From: Deefgea piscis
GTDB taxonomy: Bacteria; Pseudomonadota; Gammaproteobacteria; Burkholderiales; Chitinibacteraceae
Assembly: GCF_019665785.1 (NCBI RefSeq)
Contig: NZ_CP081149.1
Location: forward strand, 2,232,001 to 2,296,000
Direction: 5' to 3'
Length of the DNA: 64,000 nucleotides
Below, one piece after another: positions 17,051 to 26,352 of this stretch (its first letter is position 1; each line of letters opens with the position of its first letter). The translations under genes were made by a program, and so were the position numbers. The notes beneath the pieces were generated by a model. It was given only the letters and a program-made list of their open reading frames with translations, searched no databases and had not been told where the DNA came from.

Positions 17051-18856
17051 TTAAGTCAGTAAACGCAGCGCCAAACCCGATTGCCGCGTAATGCCTTTGC
17101 GACTGGCGCTCGTAATAATGCTTTCCTCACCCCACAAACTCACTTGCTTGCGCGCACGCGTAATAGCGGTGTAAACCAGCTCCCGACTTAAGACACTGGC
17201 ACTGCCATCACTTGGGCTGGGCAACAGCAATAACACATGCGCAAACTCCGAGCCTTGCGATTTATGCACTGTCATTGCAAACGCGGTTTCCACTGAGGGC
17301 AAGCGCGCGGGGGCGACTTTGCGCGTGCCGCCATCGCTATCGGGAAAATGCACCCAGAGCTTGCCGGCGTCATCCATCAAAGTCAGGCCAATATCGCCGT
17401 TATACAGCGCCAAATCATAAAGATTTTGCGGCACCAATACCGGCCGGCCGGCATACCAAACTTGGTCATTCATTCTTAAACCTTGTTTGACCAATTGCGC
17501 CTCAATTAAATGATTCACGCGCGACACGCTGGCTGCGCCTTGGCGCACCGGGCTCAATACTCGAAACGCATCAAATGCCTTAAACACTTCGCTCGGCGCG
17601 GCATTGGCCGCCACCGCAGCAAAAAATGGCGCGTAGCCCGCCAGCAGTGGCACGGATAAATCTTGGCCGCTGGCAGCGGGATTACTGGCATACCAAATTA
17701 AGGGCGCATCGCTTTTGGCTTGGCTGGCGGCAGACTGCAATAGCGTACTGATTGCGCGTAAATCACCGCCATTAATCGCCTTGGCCAAAGCGCCAATCGC
17801 GCCAGAAAACCGATAGCTTTTATGCAAGGTCAACACATGCTCGCCCAATGCCGACGCGGAAAAACTTGGCTCAACCACTTGGCCGGTTAAGCGTGACAAT
17901 TTAGCGGCAAAGTCAGGCGAAAACCCGCTTTCAGCACATAAATCGCCCATCACCGCGCCCGCTTCAACCGAAGCGAGCTGATCTTTATCACCCAATAAAA
18001 TCAAGCGAGCTTGTGGCGGCAAAGCGTCGACCAATTTACTCATCAAGGCCAAATCGATCATCGACGCTTCGTCCAGCACCAGCACATCGAGCACTAAAGG
18101 GCGCGCGGCATGATGGCGAAACTGCACGGAATTAAATTGGCTGCCGAGCAAGCGATGCAAAGTCGTGGCTTGATCGGGGATCTGCGCCGCCAACTCAGCA
18201 CTTAGCAAGCCTTTGGCTGCTAAATCTTGCTTACCCTGACTAATCGCCGCCTGCATGCGCATGGCGGCCTTACCGGTTGGCGCCGCCAGCGCAATATTGA
18301 GAACACGATCGCTACTGATTTGCAGCAAGGTCAATAATTTAATCAGCGTGGTGGTTTTTCCAGTTCCTGGACCACCGCTCACAATACTCAATCGTTGATG
18401 CAGCGCAGCGGTCACGGCGATTTTTTGCCAATCGGGGTTTTCTTGGCTATCGGCAAAAAAAGTCTGCAAATGCGCCGCCAGCTGGCCTTCGTCTGGCGCC
18501 GGTGGCGCATCCAGCGCCAAGGCACGCAATTGCAACGCCACTCGCGACTCATACGCGTGATAGCGCGCTAAATACAGGCGCTGATGCGAGGCGATCAAGG
18601 GCATAAAATCACCCGCCTCGCCCACCAAACCACTCGCTAGCCATGCCGCCAAATCGGTTTGCGGCGGAATATCCACACAAACATCGCCGCGCTCGCTGGC
18701 TTTAGCCAATTGCGCGGCAAGCCCCAATAAATCAGCGGGCGCGTTAGGGTTTTTGCGCCGTAATAAATCCAGCAGTACACTAGAAAAATCGATTTTCTCT
18801 ACTGCGCTGGGATTGATCGCAGTCAGTGGCGTACTAGTTTCTACAGTATTGGTCAT
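17051..18856 (-). CDS. recD: Exodeoxyribonuclease V subunit alpha (RecD)
   Basis: A 601-residue RecD, the 5'-3' SF1 helicase subunit of RecBCD. Walker A is SGGPGTGKTTTLIKLL (about residues 158-173). Walker B is VLDEASMIDLALM, with LLGDKDQLASVEAGAVMGDL after it. The C-terminal helicase motif AFAMTVHKSQGSEF and VYTAITRARKQVSL are present. It is the last gene of recC-recB-recD; its ATG overlaps the recB stop (ATGA), indicating translational coupling. The length matches full RecD, with no sign of truncation. Confidence 0.97.
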   Translation of the reverse strand: MTNTVETSTPLTAINPSAVEKIDFSSVLLDLLRRKNPNAPADLLGLAAQLAKASERGDVCVDIPPQTDLAAWLASGLVGEAGDFMPLIASHQRLYLARYHAYESRVALQLRALALDAPPAPDEGQLAAHLQTFFADSQENPDWQKIAVTAALHQRLSIVSGGPGTGKTTTLIKLLTLLQISSDRVLNIALAAPTGKAAMRMQAAISQGKQDLAAKGLLSAELAAQIPDQATTLHRLLGSQFNSVQFRHHAARPLVLDVLVLDEASMIDLALMSKLVDALPPQARLILLGDKDQLASVEAGAVMGDLCAESGFSPDFAAKLSRLTGQVVEPSFSASALGEHVLTLHKSYRFSGAIGALAKAINGGDLRAISTLLQSAASQAKSDAPLIWYASNPAASGQDLSVPLLAGYAPFFAAVAANAAPSEVFKAFDAFRVLSPVRQGAASVSRVNHLIEAQLVKQGLRMNDQVWYAGRPVLVPQNLYDLALYNGDIGLTLMDDAGKLWVHFPDSDGGTRKVAPARLPSVETAFAMTVHKSQGSEFAHVLLLLPSPSDGSASVLSRELVYTAITRARKQVSLWGEESIITSASRKGITRQSGLALRLLT

Positions 18857-21800
18857 TGCGCTACGCCTTCACCTAAAGCACGATTAAGCGCCTCAATCAG
18901 TTTCAAAGGGGGTTTATCGTGCCAAACGCCACAATTAGCGATTTCTGGCGACATACCTCGAATAAATAAATACAACACCCCACCAAAATCACGCTCATAG
19001 TCATATTTTTCCCCCAAGCGCGCCAACATATGCCGGTGCCAAGCGCAGCTATACAGCAAATACTGTAAGTAATAATGCGAGTCACTCATCACATCACGCA
19101 ATGCGGCTGGATCGTAATCGCTCAAGCGATCGCCCAAAAAATTGGATTTGTAATCGGCAATAAAATACTGGCCTTGCCAGAAAAAAACCAAATCGACAAA
19201 ACCATTTAAATAACCGACGAATCTTTCGGGCTTTAACCGCTGCGCAGCGGCAATAAAGCGCGGCTCAACGCCAAACTCGGGCTGAGCCAGTACGCGGCAA
19301 AATGCGGCGATATCGACTGACTTACACCCCAATAAAAACTGCCATTCATTTAAGCGCTGGCGCTGCGCCAATTGATTTAACCGCAATACGCCCGCCGCCA
19401 GCTCAATTGGAGCGGCGAGCGCCGCCAGCAGCCAATCGGCCACTTGTGGTGCGGCATCGAGCGCCAAGGCCAAGCCCGATTTTTGCATCGCTTGCGTCAC
19501 AGTCTGCGCCAAGACACCTGCATCGACTCGCGTAAAATCAGTATGCTCAAACACCGAATGCAATGTGGTACCAGCACGACTACCGCGCATAAATCGAAAG
19601 CGCATTTCATCCGACAACGCTTCGCTATCCAAGCGCAGTACTTGCACCCCATCGGCATCGTAATCAGTCCCCGCTTCAGCCACCGCATCGCTGGCATAAC
19701 TGCGCGTGAGCGAAGTAAAACTGGCTAAGCGCCACGGCGCCGCCAAACTCCACGGTGCGTAATCAAAGCGCTTAGAGCGCGCCGCCAATTGCAAATGCGG
19801 TAGCGCACGATCCGTACCCGCAAATCGAGTCCACTCGGGTAAACCACTCACCGTCACGCGCGCATCCAAGCGCTTAAATGCGTCGCTCAGCAAAGGCAGC
19901 GAAAGCGATTTGAGGTGCTCGCTAATGGTTTGACCTGATTCCGTGCGCAATAAATGCGTCAAAGGCGCGTTATTAAGTCCCGCCAGCGACTGCCAAGCGA
20001 GTTTTTCAAACGCCGGATAAGCCAAATACAGGCGATGTTTGGCGCGGGTGACGGCCACATACAACAGACGAATCTGCTCGGCATAGGCTTCGTGCTCGGC
20101 TTGCTCAAGATGCGCCTCGAGCTCAGACGTACCCACATCAATTTGCAGCGCATGCGCCGCGCTCGGTTGATGAAACGACACCCATTGCCGGTTACGCACC
20201 AGCTCGCCCTTGCCTTTCCATGCAAACGGGCAAAATACGATCGGATATTCCAAGCCTTTGGATGCATGGATGGTCACCAAGCGCACGCGATCGGCGTCGC
20301 TTTCTAAGCGCATTTGTTGACTTTCTGCGCCTTGATTGGGCTCGGCAATTTGCCGCTCTAACCACGCTAACAACAAGGCAGGATTGGGGCGAGATCTGGA
20401 TTCATGCTGCACCAGCTCAGCCACGTGCAGTAAATTGGTCAAGCGCCGCTCGCCACCGTCTTGCTTTAATACGCGGCTGGCAATATCGGCCTCGACCAAC
20501 CAGCGCCGAAACATCGGCATAAAGCCAAATTTTCGCCATTCATCACGCCAACTTTGCAGGTTTTCAACTTCGTCTTGCCACGCTGCATCGTCCAATTGCA
20601 GCGCCATTAATTGCGCCACGCTAAAGCCCATCACTGAACTCACCAAGGCTTTACGCAGCAAACTGGTTTGCGCTGGCGCTTCAATCGCTGCCAGCATCGC
20701 ACACAAGCCTTGCGCCTCGCTGGAGGCAAAAACACTTTCTCGGGTTTGCATCACCGCCGCCACGCCGCGCTCAGCCAGAGCGTGGCGCATGGCATGCGCT
20801 TGCCGATGGCTCGGCACCAAAACCGCGATATCTTTTGGACTTAAAGCAGCCCCACTGAGCGTGGCTTTGCCTTGGCTGGCGGCATTGAGTAAACCAGCAA
20901 TTTCATCAGCGGTCGCTGCCAACAGCATTTTTTCAGCCGTATCGGGATTGCCGCCATCAAACACAAAAGCGTGTACCGCCGCGCGATCATCGGCGCATTG
21001 CCATTTAGATTCTCCGCTTTGCTTGGCGGCAATGGTCGGATGGCTAATTTGCCGTTCAACAAAAGCATCTTTGGGCGCAAACAGCGCGTTCACAAACTCA
21101 ACAATCGGCGCGTCCGAACGAAAATTAGTTTCAATGGAATAACACGCTTTGGCCTGCCCACGCGCGCCCAAATAGGCATACACGTCGGCACCGCGAAAAG
21201 CGTAAATCGCCTGCTTCGGGTCGCCCACCATAAAAAACGGCGGCGCACTGCCGTCGCTTAAGGCGTGACCAAACAATCGATCAATAATTTTAAATTGCAA
21301 AGGGTCGGTATCTTGAAACTCATCCACCAAGGCTGCGCGATATTTTTGATTGACCTTATTGGCCAAATTTTGCGCCCGCACCGTATCGTTCAGCGCGCCA
21401 GCTAAGCAAGTAATGCTGTCATCAAATGACATTTTGCCGCTGTGCGCTTTGCGTAGCGCCAATTGCTCACGCACATAGCGCGCAAAATCCAAGCGCCAGT
21501 ATTTAAGTTGCAAGGCCAAATCGGCGGCCATACTGTCGGCATTGGCCAATAAAGCCTCGGCAGCGATAAAAAATTCATGTTGCGGCACGACCGGTTTAAA
21601 TTCTTTTTTAGTCATCTTTAGCAAATGACTTTGGGTAAATTTTTCCCAGTCTTTGCATAAAGACACGCTGGGCGTTGGGCTTTGTAATAAGCGATTGACC
21701 GCGGCCAAGCCATCCTGCCATTTTTCATTCGTTAGCTTATACGTGCCAGAAAAAATACCTCCGGCATGGGCATTGAGCAATAGCGCGGCGATTTCGTCTT

Positions 21801-22635
21801 GATCCCACCAGCGCTGGCATTGTTGCCATTGCTCAGCATATTGCGCGCGGCGCTCGTCGCGATACGTGGCCGATGGCAAATCGGGCAAAGGCAAGAAATA
21901 CGCCGGATCAAGACTTTTCACTTGCCCGCCTAATTGCTCTAAATACGGCACGTCGATTTTTTGCTCACGCAAATACGCCACCCACGCCATATCAGCGGCA
22001 TACACCTGACTGCGCCAAAAATCATGGGTAATCTCAGCGAGTAATTCGCTTTCGTCCTCAAGCAATTGCCGATCAAAATCAAAGCCCGCCTCAAACGCTT
22101 GCTCGGTCAATAAGCGCTGGCAAAAACTATGAATCGTCGAAATCGCTGCGCAATCGAGCGTAGCGAGCGCCAAGCGCAGTTGCCGCAATAAAGGATCGGG
22201 ATCTAAGCCTTCGGCCAACACCCGCTCCCACACCTCGGCACAAAATGGCTCCGGCGCGCCGCCGACCATCACTGGCGTTTGCTCAACAAAGGTTTGCGTT
22301 AATTGCGCTAAACGCAAACGAATCCGATCTTTAAGCTCGGCCGTTGCCGCCTTGGTAAACGTCACCACCAAAATACTCTCTGGGAGTAATCCATTGGCCG
22401 CGTTATACGCTGGCTCATCTGGCCCAATACCCGCACCTAAAATCAAGCGCGCATAGAGACCCGTGATATTAAAGGTTTTACCGGTACCGGCCGAAGCTTC
22501 AATCAACACTCGGCCACCGAGCGGCACATCGTGCACCATTAACGGCGCAAATTCAGGTAGCGCCGCTTTATCTGCGGCTAAGGACGCTGCCACGCTGGCG
22601 TGCGCCATCGATTCATTCCGTTGGCTTTCAGTCAT
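18853..22635 (-). CDS. recB: Exodeoxyribonuclease V subunit beta (RecB)
   Basis: A 1260-residue RecB, a 3'-5' SF1A helicase with a C-terminal nuclease domain. Walker A is IEASAGTGKTFNITGLYARL near residue 50, and FVVTFTKAATAELKDRI-type motif Ia follows. Later motifs include ALVDEFQDTDPLQFKI (motif II), VGDPKQAIYAFRGADVYAYL (III) and VRLVTIHASKGLEYPIVFCP (V). The nuclease motif is GYLNGFVDLVFF plus FIADYKSNFLG, with the conserved Asp, Asp and Lys. The ATG at 22635, sharing bases with the recC stop (TGATG) and preceded by GGAG, is preferred to the GTG one codon upstream. Confidence 0.97.
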   Translation of the reverse strand: MTESQRNESMAHASVAASLAADKAALPEFAPLMVHDVPLGGRVLIEASAGTGKTFNITGLYARLILGAGIGPDEPAYNAANGLLPESILVVTFTKAATAELKDRIRLRLAQLTQTFVEQTPVMVGGAPEPFCAEVWERVLAEGLDPDPLLRQLRLALATLDCAAISTIHSFCQRLLTEQAFEAGFDFDRQLLEDESELLAEITHDFWRSQVYAADMAWVAYLREQKIDVPYLEQLGGQVKSLDPAYFLPLPDLPSATYRDERRAQYAEQWQQCQRWWDQDEIAALLLNAHAGGIFSGTYKLTNEKWQDGLAAVNRLLQSPTPSVSLCKDWEKFTQSHLLKMTKKEFKPVVPQHEFFIAAEALLANADSMAADLALQLKYWRLDFARYVREQLALRKAHSGKMSFDDSITCLAGALNDTVRAQNLANKVNQKYRAALVDEFQDTDPLQFKIIDRLFGHALSDGSAPPFFMVGDPKQAIYAFRGADVYAYLGARGQAKACYSIETNFRSDAPIVEFVNALFAPKDAFVERQISHPTIAAKQSGESKWQCADDRAAVHAFVFDGGNPDTAEKMLLAATADEIAGLLNAASQGKATLSGAALSPKDIAVLVPSHRQAHAMRHALAERGVAAVMQTRESVFASSEAQGLCAMLAAIEAPAQTSLLRKALVSSVMGFSVAQLMALQLDDAAWQDEVENLQSWRDEWRKFGFMPMFRRWLVEADIASRVLKQDGGERRLTNLLHVAELVQHESRSRPNPALLLAWLERQIAEPNQGAESQQMRLESDADRVRLVTIHASKGLEYPIVFCPFAWKGKGELVRNRQWVSFHQPSAAHALQIDVGTSELEAHLEQAEHEAYAEQIRLLYVAVTRAKHRLYLAYPAFEKLAWQSLAGLNNAPLTHLLRTESGQTISEHLKSLSLPLLSDAFKRLDARVTVSGLPEWTRFAGTDRALPHLQLAARSKRFDYAPWSLAAPWRLASFTSLTRSYASDAVAEAGTDYDADGVQVLRLDSEALSDEMRFRFMRGSRAGTTLHSVFEHTDFTRVDAGVLAQTVTQAMQKSGLALALDAAPQVADWLLAALAAPIELAAGVLRLNQLAQRQRLNEWQFLLGCKSVDIAAFCRVLAQPEFGVEPRFIAAAQRLKPERFVGYLNGFVDLVFFWQGQYFIADYKSNFLGDRLSDYDPAALRDVMSDSHYYLQYLLYSCAWHRHMLARLGEKYDYERDFGGVLYLFIRGMSPEIANCGVWHDKPPLKLIEALNRALGEGVAQ

Positions 22636-25600
22636 CACGCAGCTCCTTGTTCGGCTAACCAGCGGTTTAAATCATGGTGCAAGGTTCGCTCCTCGACTGC
22701 GGCCAACATCGGCAACACAATCCGCGTTGCCCATGCGACAAATTGCACGCCATTTTCGCTATTGGTTTGCAGCGGATCTTGCGGCCAAAGCAATTGATTT
22801 TGTACTTCTAACCATTCGCCATCGCGGTTAAAGCTCGGCAACCAACGCTTAATCGCCGCCGCCCAACGTAAGGCTTGGCTGTCTTCATCCTCTACCGTAT
22901 CGCTAGGCACGGCCTTGCCCCACGCTAAAGCACTGTGCGGAAAAAACGGCAATGGCGCGGCCATTGCGGCTTGATATAAAGCCAAAATATCCTGCAGATA
23001 CGCCACCGCTTGTTCCGGTGCAATGGGCGAACAGTACAACACGCGCTCAGGAGACAACCAGCGCGTTACGGTTCGCATCGCACTGGGCTGCATGGCGCAC
23101 AACAGCAAATGCTCAACCCAAGCCCGAAACATATCGCGCGGATAAATTTGGCTTTTTAAAACAATGCGCCCATCGGCATAACAGGCATCTAACCAACCGG
23201 TAAGCTGCACATCCGCCGGTGATGCCGATAAAGACGGTGACACCGTAACTTGCACCATTTGCGCTGGCAACACATCACTGCTTTGATAGCGCGGCAAAGC
23301 ATCCAGCAGCGCACACGCGGCAAAGAGCTGTTCATCCACGAGCATTTCACCCGGCACACCCAAAGGGGTATTGCCCCGCGCAAAAGCCAAATCATGAGCT
23401 TCAAGCCCATACTTAAGGCCCAAATCGCGCACGGCATTATCGCGAAAATCTTTTAAATCAAACGCCTCATCGTCCTCTAAACCCGCATCATTGGCGCTAG
23501 GCTGAAAATGCAAATTTGCCCGATGCCGCAAAAAGTAGGCCGCAGGTTTTGCCAAACATTGCGCCAATTCATCCCAGCGCAAACTATTGGGCATGGCAAA
23601 CGGCGGATATTGCTCGGTGGTGGTTAAATGGATCGCGCCTGAATCGCTTGGCGCATCACTGATCGCAGCGCTTTGCGCCAGTTCATTCAATACAACACCC
23701 TCGCCTGCGCCTTCATCAGCGCTAGGCACTCGCCCGACCGCCGCCAAGGCAATTTGTTCGGCGGCACGGCACCACAGCGGATTAAACGACGCAATGGCAT
23801 GGTGTTCTGGGGTATGGCCAACAAAGTTTTGTAGGCTAAAGGGTTGCAAAGGATACTCAAGGGTTAAATGCTGCAATAAATTCGCTCGCCGCACTTCGAG
23901 ACTCGCGTCTAAATCACCCTCAAGGAAAAACCCTTGCGCCACACAATCGAGCACATCGCTCACCAAGACCGAAGGCGGAAAATGCGCATCGTCTTTTAAG
24001 CTGCGCCCAACCCACGACAAATAGAGTTTTTCTCTAGCCGCCAAAATCAAATCTAAAAACAAATACCGATCATCCAAGCGGCGCGAGCGATCGCCTAAGC
24101 GCGGATGCTGGGCAATTAAATCAAAGCCAGCCGTTGGCGGATTACGGGGAAAATCATTTTCATTTAATCCAAGCACCGCCACTACCCGAAACGGCAAACC
24201 GCGCATCGGTACCATGGTGCAAAACGTCACCCCGCGCGACATAAAGCCAGAACCTCGGCTGCTGTTTTCAAACCGATGTTGCAGCCAATCGCAAACCACT
24301 TCACGCGGCACGGGCTCAGCCAAACCGGCCAATTGCGCTTCATCGGCCAAGTCGGCCAACGTCGTGCGAATGGCTTCAGCCAGTTTGAGTTCAGCCTCGT
24401 CATGCTCGTCAAATAAAATAAAACTTTCGAGTAACAATAACGCCGCATCGCGCCACTCAGGCAAAGTGCGCGAAATACTCAGCGCCGCCCGCCAATCACG
24501 GACTGCGGTAATAAATGTGGTTAATTTGGCCAATAAGCTCGCTTGCGAGCCTTCTAAATCATCCCACGGCGCAAGCGCGGCTAATTCAGACGTTGCCTCG
24601 CCCCACAGCGGCACAGCCTCGCCCGCCAATGCATTGGGCAAGGCTAAACCCAATAGCAATCGATCCAAACCCAGCTGCCAGGTATTGGCCGCGCCCATAT
24701 CGGACAAATCAAACTCAGCCCGATGCGCAGCATCTAAGCCCCAGCGAATGCCGACGGCCGCAATCCAATGCCGAATCGTTAGCAATTGATCGCTACTAAT
24801 GTCAAAGCGCGCCGCCACTTGCGGCGTTTCGAGTAAACCATACATTTCATCGGCTTTGCAGCGGCTTTCCGGCAATTGCAATAGTTGCATTAACACATCA
24901 ACCGCAGGGCATTCTTGTTGCGTGGTTAAGTCGGCGATATTAAAAGGAATATTGGGCGCGCCAGAGGCTTTGGCACCGCCAAAAACCGCCTCAATCAGCG
25001 GGGCATACGGTCCCATATCGGGCAGTAATACGGCGATTTCGGAGGCCAACAAACTATCGTCATTGACCAGCATGGCGGCGATTTCATCGTGCAAGATTTC
25101 AACTTCACGCATCGCGCTATGTGCGTTATGGAACGTTAGTGAACGATCGTTCTTTGCAACCATTTGGGCATTTAATGCATCACGATTGAGTAGATTAAGC
25201 ACGTCCGATTGCAGCGTTTGCAATAAGCTCGGCGTGGCAACATGCTCGAGCGGGTCATAAAACAACCACTGCTCGCCGCCACCGCTCCACGGGAAAGCCT
25301 CAGTCACCGCGCGATAAAAGTCGCGGCCCGCCTTGCCCATCGAAGCCAATAAAGGATGACCAATATCGAGGTAGAGCGATTCTTGCGCGCGGTCTAACTC
25401 GCGGCGCGCAATCACTTGGGCGCTGACAATCGCACCCCATTCTTCGCGGCAAGGATTGAGTAAAAATAAATTCACGTCGATATGTTCGGCCAACGCGCCC
25501 AGCACGTCGATATACGCTGGCGGCATGCCAGCAATACCAAACACCGTAATCCGTTCTGGCAAACGACTTGGGCCATCGTTTTTCCACGTATTAAAGAGCT

Positions 25601-26174
25601 GCACAAACATATCGGCACGATGTGGCATTGCGCCAAAATCGGCGTCGATACTGGCTTTCACTTCCCGCCACAAAGTCGCTTGCCACGCTTCATCGGGGCC
25701 CAAGCCCACTAACTGCCCCGCTTCCCACGCTGCAATCCAATGGCTGCGAAACACCAAATACTGATCGAACACGTCGGCCAATTTACCCGCCAACGCCATT
25801 TGCCGCCGCGCGTCCCCCTCATTCAAATACGCAGCGACAATCGGGCTGGCGGCGCGTGCGCCGGATGTGGGCAATACGCCAAATAAGCGCCAAGCCAGCG
25901 GGCTAGAGCTATACGGCGAATCGGCTTGCAAATGCGGCAATGCGTCTTTGAGCAAAGACCAGACAAAACTCGCCGGCAACTGAAAATCGATCCCCGCGCA
26001 AATGCCGACGCGATCGGCTAATTTAAACCGCAGCCAGCGTTCCATCCCTTTACTGGAGACTATGATTTTTTCGCTGGCAAACGGATCATTCAAGGCAACG
26101 CCATACAGCGCTTGCAGTAATTCGAACAGATTTTCTAGGCGATTGGACTGGTAGATATGCAGGCGGCTGGACAT
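22635..26174 (-). CDS. recC: Exodeoxyribonuclease V subunit gamma (RecC)
   Basis: A 1179-residue RecC, the non-catalytic subunit that splits the duplex and recognises Chi. Its start, LHIYQSNRLENLFELL, is the family signature, as are VSSKGMERWLRFKLAD and the later ITVFGIAGMPPAYIDVLGAL, PFRVVAVLGLNENDFPR and LGDRSRRLDDRYLFLDLILAAR. It leads the recCBD operon; recB begins within its stop codon. The 178 bp upstream, towards the DUF1631 gene, hold no gene I can support. Chi for this lineage cannot be deduced from one window. Confidence 0.97.
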   Translation of the reverse strand: MSSRLHIYQSNRLENLFELLQALYGVALNDPFASEKIIVSSKGMERWLRFKLADRVGICAGIDFQLPASFVWSLLKDALPHLQADSPYSSSPLAWRLFGVLPTSGARAASPIVAAYLNEGDARRQMALAGKLADVFDQYLVFRSHWIAAWEAGQLVGLGPDEAWQATLWREVKASIDADFGAMPHRADMFVQLFNTWKNDGPSRLPERITVFGIAGMPPAYIDVLGALAEHIDVNLFLLNPCREEWGAIVSAQVIARRELDRAQESLYLDIGHPLLASMGKAGRDFYRAVTEAFPWSGGGEQWLFYDPLEHVATPSLLQTLQSDVLNLLNRDALNAQMVAKNDRSLTFHNAHSAMREVEILHDEIAAMLVNDDSLLASEIAVLLPDMGPYAPLIEAVFGGAKASGAPNIPFNIADLTTQQECPAVDVLMQLLQLPESRCKADEMYGLLETPQVAARFDISSDQLLTIRHWIAAVGIRWGLDAAHRAEFDLSDMGAANTWQLGLDRLLLGLALPNALAGEAVPLWGEATSELAALAPWDDLEGSQASLLAKLTTFITAVRDWRAALSISRTLPEWRDAALLLLESFILFDEHDEAELKLAEAIRTTLADLADEAQLAGLAEPVPREVVCDWLQHRFENSSRGSGFMSRGVTFCTMVPMRGLPFRVVAVLGLNENDFPRNPPTAGFDLIAQHPRLGDRSRRLDDRYLFLDLILAAREKLYLSWVGRSLKDDAHFPPSVLVSDVLDCVAQGFFLEGDLDASLEVRRANLLQHLTLEYPLQPFSLQNFVGHTPEHHAIASFNPLWCRAAEQIALAAVGRVPSADEGAGEGVVLNELAQSAAISDAPSDSGAIHLTTTEQYPPFAMPNSLRWDELAQCLAKPAAYFLRHRANLHFQPSANDAGLEDDEAFDLKDFRDNAVRDLGLKYGLEAHDLAFARGNTPLGVPGEMLVDEQLFAACALLDALPRYQSSDVLPAQMVQVTVSPSLSASPADVQLTGWLDACYADGRIVLKSQIYPRDMFRAWVEHLLLCAMQPSAMRTVTRWLSPERVLYCSPIAPEQAVAYLQDILALYQAAMAAPLPFFPHSALAWGKAVPSDTVEDEDSQALRWAAAIKRWLPSFNRDGEWLEVQNQLLWPQDPLQTNSENGVQFVAWATRIVLPMLAAVEERTLHHDLNRWLAEQGAA

Positions 26175-26352
26175 GCGGGCACCGAAGTAAGAAGCAAGGC
26201 TTATTCTACCTTGTTAAGCTGACTTCAGTTGCCAGAAAAGGCGCACAAAGTAGACATTCGAACCACATTCGACACGTCACGCTGAGCTCATATCAAGACC
26301 AGCACCAGCGAGACGCTGTTTTAGGCGATTACCCATGCTTGCTTGGGCTTGG

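Noticed and set aside
20336..21142. 268-codon plus-strand open frame inside recB
   Set aside because: It is antisense to a region of RecB with clear helicase motifs; its composition (Ala/Ser rich, no domain) is that of a shadow frame.
24214..24789. 191-codon plus-strand open frame inside recC
   Set aside because: Antisense to recognisable RecC sequence; Ser/Ala/Asn-rich with no motif.
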